Assembly: GCA_963693285.1 (NCBI GenBank)
Contig: OY848918.1
Coordinates: 16,180,263-16,244,262, forward strand
DNA length: 64,000 nt
Source of the DNA: Xestospongia muta
Lineage: Eukaryota > Porifera > Demospongiae > Haplosclerida > Petrosiidae
Direction of reading: 5' to 3'
Shown piece after piece: positions 56,712-64,000 of the stretch (the first letter of the stretch is position 1; each line of letters starts with the position of its first letter). Both the position numbers and the translations under genes were made by a program. A model generated the notes under the pieces. That model was not told the DNA's origin. It made no database searches and worked only from the letters and a program-made list of their open reading frames with translations.

Positions 56712-57521
56712 TTAGCCACAAATGTAGTCTATAATATTGTCTGAATTATCTAACTCATCAAAAATCAAGTCTTGAAGGTGGATTTTCTTGTTATCCTGTT
56801 CAACATAATATCGTGCACTATTATTAATATAATTACTAACTTGTATTTTCAATACAAGCACACTACTAGTCTGTGTGTTACTGTTGCTGTCATTACGTTT
56901 ATTACATGTCAGTGTGATAAAAAGAGTCCAATAGGTGATAAAAATATTACTGAATTGTAACCTGTTTCCATCCAGTCATAAAAAATAATTGTTCTACTAA
57001 TTGTTTTGTCCTGTAGTCAATAATAAGATTTTAAAATGTGATACAAGGCCTTACCTTGTATCAAATAGTTCAGTTAAATTATTGACTAGTTGGATGTAAT
57101 ACTCATGAGCATCCTGGTATCTACCAGGAACAAATGATTCATTCCTATTTGTTTGCAAAAATAACCTCTGATATTTATTGTATTTTTTCTCTTTTACTTG
57201 ATAGAGTTTGAACAAGAGATTCTGATGGAAGTGTTGTTGTACCACTGCTATACCTATACATGCTGTATAGGTTTAGTAATACCTTTAGTAAACATACTCC
57301 TGTGTGACAGCATAACTTTGTATTAATTTGATTTTTTTGATTTTAAATACAATATATACTATACCTGATTTTGTACATTCACAACATGTATGTTTGCTGG
57401 TTGAGTGCAGGAATTCTAAAAAGGCAGGGTGATTTAGCAGACACTGGAGGACATTACTAGCATAGCAATTGCTAGCTGTGTTGGTAATACCAGGAGGCTG
57501 TAATGCTATGTAAAACAGCAT
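56712..57521 (-). CDS. USP (peptidase C19) N-terminal half, three exons, inside a MULE-like transposon
   Basis: Exons 57521-57365, 57247-57055 and 56949-56712 have GT/AG borders (introns 117 and 105 bp) and phases that match exactly, giving about 195 residues. The Cys box is PGITNTASNCYASNVLQCLL with the catalytic Cys at residue 19; compare the G-L-x-N-x-G-N-T-C-Y-x-N-S-x-L-Q box of USPs. QDAHEYYIQLVNNL at 97-110 is the conserved Q-D-A-H-E-F motif. Exon 3 has TCNK, VLVLKIQVSN and IHLQDLIFDEL...YICG, like the USP finger region. The His and Asp boxes are missing: the frame stops at TAA 56714-56712, just before the ZSWIM-like region. USPs remove ubiquitin by a Cys-His-Asp mechanism; this truncated copy cannot be a complete enzyme. 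It could be a captured host gene or an original domain of the transposon protein. Confidence 0.75.
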
Positions 57522-57759
57522 GGCTATAACTTTATTTCAGGAAATAAACGTGTATATTTTGTTTTGGCGCATGCGTGGGTCAGTAATGGACAAAAGGGTT
57601 AAAAATTGAAGGATAACCTTCTCCGGCTAATGGCACTCAGGCTCCATCTCATCCACTCAAGATACCACGTGGTCTTAATTATATTCATGTTTCTCACGCG
57701 ACTATTGTTTCAATAACCAACATCTTACTGGACCGAATGTGGGTTGACTAAACACTGCC

Positions 57760-57768
57760 AATAAGAAT
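57760..57768. repeat. Target-site duplication of right-arm MULE element
   Basis: AATAAGAAT, complement of the left-arm target site. Confidence 0.85.
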
Positions 57769-58036
57769 ATATATATAGTGAGGGAAAATTTGAGAGCAAA
57801 TTGAATCCAGAAACATTGTAGCCATCATAGGATTTGATGAAATGTCATCAGCTGATTCATAAAGCTATTTTTCAGCTGTTTAGAAAGATACCACCAAAAC
57901 GCTATACCATTTTGTTGTGTTGTTAGTAGACAGACAGATTAATCTAATCTTATTATAATTAGGTTAGCAATTTAGTTAGCAGTGATTCCTCTTTTAAGTG
58001 AGCTACTGTTCTAAGATATTAGTTACACTTTTCACA

Positions 58037-61000
58037 ATGTCTCAGAAAAAAATAGTAAGTCTATAACCTTTTTTATTTCTATGTCATTATCTCTATATAT
58101 ATCACTGTGATACTAACTAAACTCACATATCAGTGTTATTGTATAGACAGAATATCTTTCTAAAAGTTGGTCTTTTAGTTATAAGGGCTGATTTGTATAC
58201 TCACTATACTACACTACATGATACATGTTGTCTTTATAATAGAATCAACAACTGCACTCGGCAGCTTATCAAGGAAACATTGAAAAAGTCAAATCTGCTA
58301 TTGAACAAGGTGCTGATGTAAACTATCGTGTTTCAGACTATGTAAGTTACTAGCTCTCAATATTTAAGTATATATCTCAACATTAAAGCCTATTTTTCAT
58401 ATACAGTGTTTTTATAAATAAGTCTAAGAATCAATAATTTAGACATCAAAACAAACTGTATCATTATTATAATGTGATTCAGTTGAGCTATAATACATGG
58501 GATGATCTGAATTTAGTAATACAAATTCTTGTGTCATTTTAATTGATAGTGTGGAATTTTTGTCTTTTCTGTCTTATCTCATTATACACTCCTGATAATA
58601 GTAAAGTGTTAATATTACTGACATGATGTGTACATTTGTTGATCTAATAACAATGTTACTGAATAATTCTAACAGAACCAGTTCATATCTATCATTAACA
58701 CAAACTTTTGAAGGACAATATTTTTATGAATATGCTTTTAATGTGACATTTGTAAAATATATTTTCTGTATTTATTACAAGATTTTATACCACACACATA
58801 TTTATTCACTCACTGTTCTGATAAATTTACAATCTACCAGAATGCTGATAAAGCTGTGATAAATATAGTTTGTTAAATACTAATAAGAAGTATTGATTAT
58901 GATTTTATCAACAAGTTGTTTGCATAGCTAACGATGATCTATTTTTATAGAGTGGCCTTTGCTTCGTTGTATTCCAGGATTTATAATTTATATTTACAAA
59001 CAACATTTAATTTTATGTTTTAAACACTCATAAACAGTATACTCAGCAATGTCACTAACATAATAGATTTTTATAAACAATTTTGTGAATTATTTTAACA
59101 AATGCATTAAATTTAGCACATAAGTATAAAATTTTATACATCAGATATTTATAAGGCTGTATCATATTATAGTCTATATTTAGTAGAGCATGTAAAGTCA
59201 CGTGTCTCCCTATCATGTTAAGTTCATACCTTAATAACTGTTGTAATGTGTGTTGGTTGTGGTAATAATCTTTCAAATAAGACCACAGACCCATCTTTGA
59301 TTAACTTGGACTGCCTCATGTGACATATTGCTTTAGAACAGAGTTATGATTAGCAAACAATGATACCAGCCATATCTTTAGACATTCATAATTCAATAAA
59401 GTAAATGTGTTACAATACAATTTTAAACACTTACATATTATTACAGTATGCCCTATAATTTGCACATACAATTAATTGTAACATTAGTGAGATTGTGGTA
59501 ACAGGTAGGAAATTATGAGTTTGGTAAATATTCTTCACTCACCAAAATGTTTCCTTCCAATGTTTTAATTAAAGGCATGGCTATAAATAGGAAAAAACAT
59601 TTGACAAATCTAATTTTGTCAACATTTATTTTGATATTTAAAATTGTTATGATCTCTCCAAATTACCTCTTACAAGTGTTGCTGTGAACATTTCTATGAT
59701 AATAATATTCATGATCTACTAATTATTCAATTAAGATAATTATGACAATGAATAAGACTAAGTTTTTAAATTATGACAATGAATGATATTAAGTAATTTT
59801 TTAAGAAGGATGACCTTTTATATTCAGAGGTTATACCAGTATATTGTATGTTTTATGATTACTAGCAAAAAGGAAAAAAATTCAATCATATTTAGAGACT
59901 AACTATATAATGGTATAGTAATAGAGAGGTATTAGTTAATAAGGACATGTTGGACTTTATTTTGCATGAAAATGTAATAGTGAGTCATTGGCAACAGCTA
60001 AAATTTCATAAAGTATTGGACTAGTCTGGTGTTCCTGTCTGTTTGCTTAGAGAGGATGAGTCTTGAGACAAGAGCATATAGGACTTGTATAGAAGGAATA
60101 CATTTATAGGTAGACCATAGTCAGAACTGAAGGTCTATTGAGAGAAATAAAAACACAAAAGACTGTTATGCTATGGACTTATTGTGGTGATGATCTTTAA
60201 AATTGAAGTATAGATGACATTTCTGTGGTCTGCAACATTTTTATGTGTTGTACCAATCCAATATGTGCTAATCCCAAGATCCTTCCTCTATTAGTAAAGG
60301 GGCAGACTATTAATAGATAGCTGATTAACCATGGATATTTTGATTTTCTAATAAGATATCTTATCAGTAGACACAGCTCAGAGTCCTTGATATGATATGA
60401 AAGATAGTTTTGTTTACTATCAAATTTTGTGATAGGATCTGGAGCACAATTTAATTGGTTATTTCGGCCATCAGAATGAATTGCTATACTAATACCACAC
60501 TTATTTGATAACTGGGAATTGACCTAAATCACTTCACATTTGTAAAATTTACAAAATTATTCCTTCTCAAAAGATTTTCTGTTTATATAACAACACTGCC
60601 TTAACACCCAACAATGAAATATTCCTACTTTAGCTTTGTCCAAATCATTCACATACACTGTAGAACCTTGAAATGTTGTCTGTATATGGCAGTATACTGA
60701 AGTTTATTAAGTTCAAATCTCCTTATCCATTATCAAAAACTTTTGACTTATTAGAACATAAATTTGGAAGTAATCCAACAAGTATTACAAGTTAACATGT
60801 GTTTTAATTTTATTATTTCAAGATTTAATGAAAGTCATATTCTTCATCTAAATTCATCAACTGCAATGATTGTGAATATCATTTATTACAACATGCCTGC
60901 ACAATGAAAGTCACAAGCTTTTGCTGCGTACATGTATGTCTTTGTGCATACTGTATTATTAACCTCGCTGTGCATGGGCACGACGCGAGGTTACTGTAGT

Positions 61001-63708
61001 CTGTCAATGTGTGTGTGTGTGTGTGTGTGTCTGCTCTGCCTGTTTTTTTGAACTGTTATAACTTGTCAAGCAAAGCGTTAGCAGCTACCAACATTTAGCA
61101 ACGAATAGAAAAACGTGTGGACTTTACAACAGTAGTATCAAGAACATCATCAAAGAAAATGAAAGCTTAAAACTCACAAAAGAATTTTCAGGCTGCATAG
61201 TCAAGCTGCTGTTTCTCAAAAGGTAAAAAACCTAATATGGAGATTTTTTAGTATGCTGTAGAGAATCTTAGAGGAATACGGATCAGCAAGACCGAAGGCC
61301 ATTGGTCGAACCAATCGTTAGAAAAGTTCTGAAAAGTGTTTTCAAGATTGTACATGTTAACTTAGAGTGAAGTAACTCATTCAGGAAATGTCTAAAAGCA
61401 CTGAAAAAAATTGCTACTAATAGACAATATATCAATTTATATTTGTACTATGGGATGTTTCCAAAGAACGCTTCATTTTCAAGTTACAACAAATTTTGTA
61501 TATGAAATATTGAAACATTTTAAAGCATCATGTAAATGCTCAGACAAACATTCAATACAAATCTAGCACTTAATCATGCTTGGCAATTGAATGATACTAT
61601 TACTTACTCAGTTACAGGTTCACAGACATGTCAATCAGAGTGCAAAGTACCCAGTAAACAACAAAGCTTTTTTTCCCTTTGATTGAAGAGAAATGCTGCA
61701 TCATCAAACAACAGTTTGTAATCTCCATCATGTGATCCAATTAATAATTTGACTACACCTTGTCCAATCTTAAATGTACATGTACATGCACTCTGCAGTA
61801 TAGATTTACACTGGGTACCGCAGAGAGGGTTAAGCACTTTAGTGCATTTTATAGATTAAATATGCAATGAAATATTAATGTCAAAGGAATCTCTCCTTTT
61901 ACTGTAAGCATTTTATGATATCCATATTGTACTGTTAAAAGGTAATATCTCTGATAAACATAGTTTGTTAAAATGCCAAACAGAAACATTGATTATGATT
62001 TATCAACATAGCTAACTATGGTCCATTTTATATAGTGGCCTTCAGTTTGTTAAAGTCATTGTTGTAATATATAGGAAATAGTGAGTTTGATAAAACATTC
62101 ATCATTAAATGTTTCTTTCAATGTTTTAATTAAGATCATTGCAATGGCAGAAAAATAATTGGACAAACTTAATTTTGCCAAAGTGTATTTTAAAATTTAT
62201 AACTATTATGATCACTCTCTAAAATTGTCTGCTACAGAAGTTGCTTGTGAACATTTTGCGTTATATCAATGTTCATAACTTATTATTATTTTATCAAGAA
62301 AATAATGACAATGAACAAAATTAAGTTTATATTTTTTTTAAAAAGAGTGATTTTTTATAATCAGAGGTTAAACCAGTATATTGTATATTTATGAATACTA
62401 GCAAAACATATAATGCTAACATATGCACAGACTAACTATATATTGGTACAGTAAATAATGTATGAAGTCTCTTACCTAGAGAGGTACTAGTCTATAAAGA
62501 ACATATTGGACTTTATTTTATCTGGACAAGTAATATTGAGACAATAGCAACAGCTAAAATTTCATAAAATATTAGACTAGTCTGATGCTCCTGTCCTTTT
62601 GCTTAAAGAGGATGATTCTGGACACAAAAACATATAAGACTTGTATAGCAAGAACACATTTATTGGTAGAGCATACTTAGAACTGAACATCTGTTAAGAG
62701 AGTTGAAAACACAAAAGGCTGTTATGATATGCGCTGATTGTGGTAATGACCTTTCAAATACAAGTATAGATGACATTTCTGTGGTCTGCACCATTTTTGC
62801 AAGTCATATGAGTCCAATATGTGCTAGTCCCCAGAAACTTTGTCTTGAACTGAAAGTCAGACTATTATTAGACACCTAAATGTCCCTGAATATTTTAATA
62901 TTGTAACTAAAGATCTTATCAGCAGACACAACTTAGAGTCCTTAATATGATAATACATTCATTCACTTTCAATGTTAGTGACAGGATGTGGAGCACAAAT
63001 TCATTGTTATTATAGTCATCAAAATGAATTGCTATACACATGTCACACCTATATATTAAATGGGAATTAAACAAACTCACTTTATATTTGAAATATTTCT
63101 AAAATTATTCCTTCTGCAATGGTTTCCTGTATATACAGTATTTTATATTTAAGATAATTTAGTTTGACGTTTCTTATACACAGAGTTTAAACCAGTATAT
63201 TGGGTTGACTATGTTTACTAGTAAGACATATATTATTAACATATCCACAGAGTAACTATATAATTGTAAATAGTGTTCATAATATATTTTAATGAGTAAT
63301 GTAGTATTTATAAGGACTCTATAATTAAAAATCATTTCAAGATATTAAAGAAGTCCAGTAATGACTTTTAATACATTCATAGTATTATAATGTTAATTTA
63401 AGTTAATGCAATTATAGGTTCACTGACTTCTTTGCAATATCATCTATTAGAAATAACTTATATTTTATTAATATACTAATACTACTGTTACTATTGTGAT
63501 ATTGTTTGTACTCTTTAAAACTTTGCATTATTGTTTAATAAATAATTGTTAAATAGATCTGTTAACTATCATTTGTTAATAACAAACATTATCATCTACT
63601 ATTATATAGGGTTTTGAGAGACCGTTGATTGCTGCATCTTTTTTTGGTCACACCGAAATTGTGTCTCTTCTACTTCTAAACAATGCAGACCCTAATTGCA
63701 CAGATAAT
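58037..63708 (+). CDS. Ankyrin gene copy 2, 5' end only (exons 1-3, continues beyond the window)
   Basis: Exons 58037-58054 (MSQKKI), 58243-58341 (ankyrin repeat 1) and 63610-63708 (ankyrin repeat 2), all phase 0 with GTAAGT, GTAAGT and GTGAGT donors and AG acceptors. All three frames are open and the repeats keep the ankyrin framework, so this copy looks functional as far as it goes. It is divergent to the first copy, with starts 18.7 kb apart. Whether ROC-COR-Death follows cannot be seen. Confidence 0.8.
58243..58341 (+). CDS. Exon 2 of copy 2: ankyrin repeat 1, divergent from copy 1
   Basis: Encodes NQQLHSAAYQGNIEKVKSAI, ending EQGADVNYRVSDY. Relative to 39107-39009: 21 base changes, 14 residue changes, one silent codon change (CTT/CTG). 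Conserved: L, AA, G-N, V, I-E-Q-G, DVNY. This copy is closer to the ankyrin consensus (GADVN). Confidence 0.85.
60963..61829. mobile_element. TTAA-flanked repeat element, right-arm copy
   Basis: Mirror of 35528-36385, TTAA at 60959-60962 and 61830-61833, with a (GT)n run near 61010-61030. The right end has drifted (CAGAGAGG). Confidence 0.65.
61950..63080. repeat. Intronic tandem duplication present only in the right arm
   Basis: Degenerate copy of about 58860-60500 (shared landmarks: 'cagactattattagacacc'-type stretch, 'gacatttctgtggtctgca', 'gttgaaaacacaaaaggctg'). The left arm has only one copy (about 36840-38460) and jumps directly across at about 35345. Confidence 0.7.
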
Positions 63709-64000
63709 GTGAGTGTTCATATATAGCAACAATATTGTTGTAATGTATATATGTATACATTTTATATGTAGATATACACATGTGAGTTTATTAATGTAAT
63801 TCTCACATTATACTTCTCTTGTTTTGTTAGCAATATTCTTAAAATTGTGAAAACTTAAACCTCAATTTATTAGCATCTCAATATTTCATCACACTAACTA
63901 CATTATGAGTATTATAAACTGAACACACTAATATGTCTGTACATCAGTACTGTGCCCATATTGACACTATATACAGTATACATCAATGTGTTACATTAAC

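Larger units (their letters stand above)
54393..57759 (-). mobile_element. MULE-like DNA transposon carrying a USP-type protease, right-arm copy
   Basis: 3,367 bp, GGCAGTG...CACTGCC ends with about 85-bp imperfect inverted repeats, in the orthologous position to 39587-41898. Read on the minus strand it holds: three USP exons (57521-56712), ZSWIM-like N domain (about 56700-56420), RNase-H-like core (55950-55500), a middle region (55479-55080) and a degenerate SWIM finger (about 55050-54700). The PHD end present in the left copy is deleted. The transposase is broken by stops and frameshifts, whereas the USP frame is open. Confidence 0.88.
58342..63609. other. Introns of gene copy 2
   Basis: No coding sequence. 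Contains the mutated TTAA-flanked element (60963-61829) and a duplicated segment (61950-63080). Confidence 0.6.
48043..64000. repeat. Right arm of large inverted duplication
   Basis: Reverse complement of 34411-47842. It is longer because of extra satellite units, the about 1 kb USP region inside the transposon and an extra intronic segment at about 61950-63080. It continues past the end of the window. Confidence 0.95.

Noticed and set aside
54393..57759. Possibility that the right-arm element is a functional host ZSWIM gene
   Set aside because: Inverted ends, target duplication, frameshifts, in-frame stops and lost zinc ligands show a decayed transposon; only the USP exons remain open.

Overview
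This is eukaryotic, AT-rich, intron-rich DNA, most likely from an early-branching metazoan. A demosponge is my best guess, because ankyrin + ROC/COR GTPase + Death-domain proteins encoded one ankyrin repeat per exon are abundant there; the species is inference. There are no prokaryotic signals, no tRNA or rRNA that I can see, and one 200-base N gap at 47843-48042.

Main gene, minus strand, 39310 down to about 756: I can assemble 14 exons with consensus splice sites and matching phases into a protein of about 1,078 residues. It has about seven ankyrin repeats (one phase-0 exon each), a ROC GTPase with a P-loop, a COR domain, and a C-terminal Death domain. This is the C-terminal architecture of DAPK1 without the kinase. 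The introns are stuffed with mobile DNA: a complete but broken Ty3/Gypsy element (5649-10027, perfect 5-bp target duplication), a 70-bp minisatellite (14250-16960), piggyBac-like fragments (21.9-24.05 kb), more Gypsy relics (22.0, 28.3-29.4, 31.4-32.9 kb) and a MULE/ZSWIM-type transposase relic (29.9-31.26 kb).

Inverted duplication: 34411-47842 is repeated in inverted orientation at 48043-64000, and the right arm runs off the window. The axis lies at a GA-rich tandem satellite (unit about 285 bp) and the N gap. The right arm carries a second copy of the 5' end of the ankyrin gene on the plus strand (exons 58037-58054, 58243-58341, 63610-63708), so the copies are head to head. Introns of the two arms differ by about 3-4%, but the first ankyrin exon differs at 21 of 99 bases and 14 of 33 residues, with only one synonymous codon change. 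That pattern suggests diversification or exon replacement at the ankyrin binding surface.

Each arm also holds the same MULE-like DNA transposon (39587-41898 and 54393-57759), with about 85-bp inverted ends GGCAGTG...CACTGCC and a 9-bp target duplication. The copies have complementary internal deletions. Read side by side they show a ubiquitin-specific-protease (USP) N-terminal half, a ZSWIM1/3-like N domain, an RNase-H-like transposase core, a degenerate SWIM finger and a C-terminal PHD-like finger. The USP part is still an open, correctly phased three-exon reading frame in the right copy. This USP-carrying transposon and the hypervariable ankyrin exon are the two most interesting things in the window.
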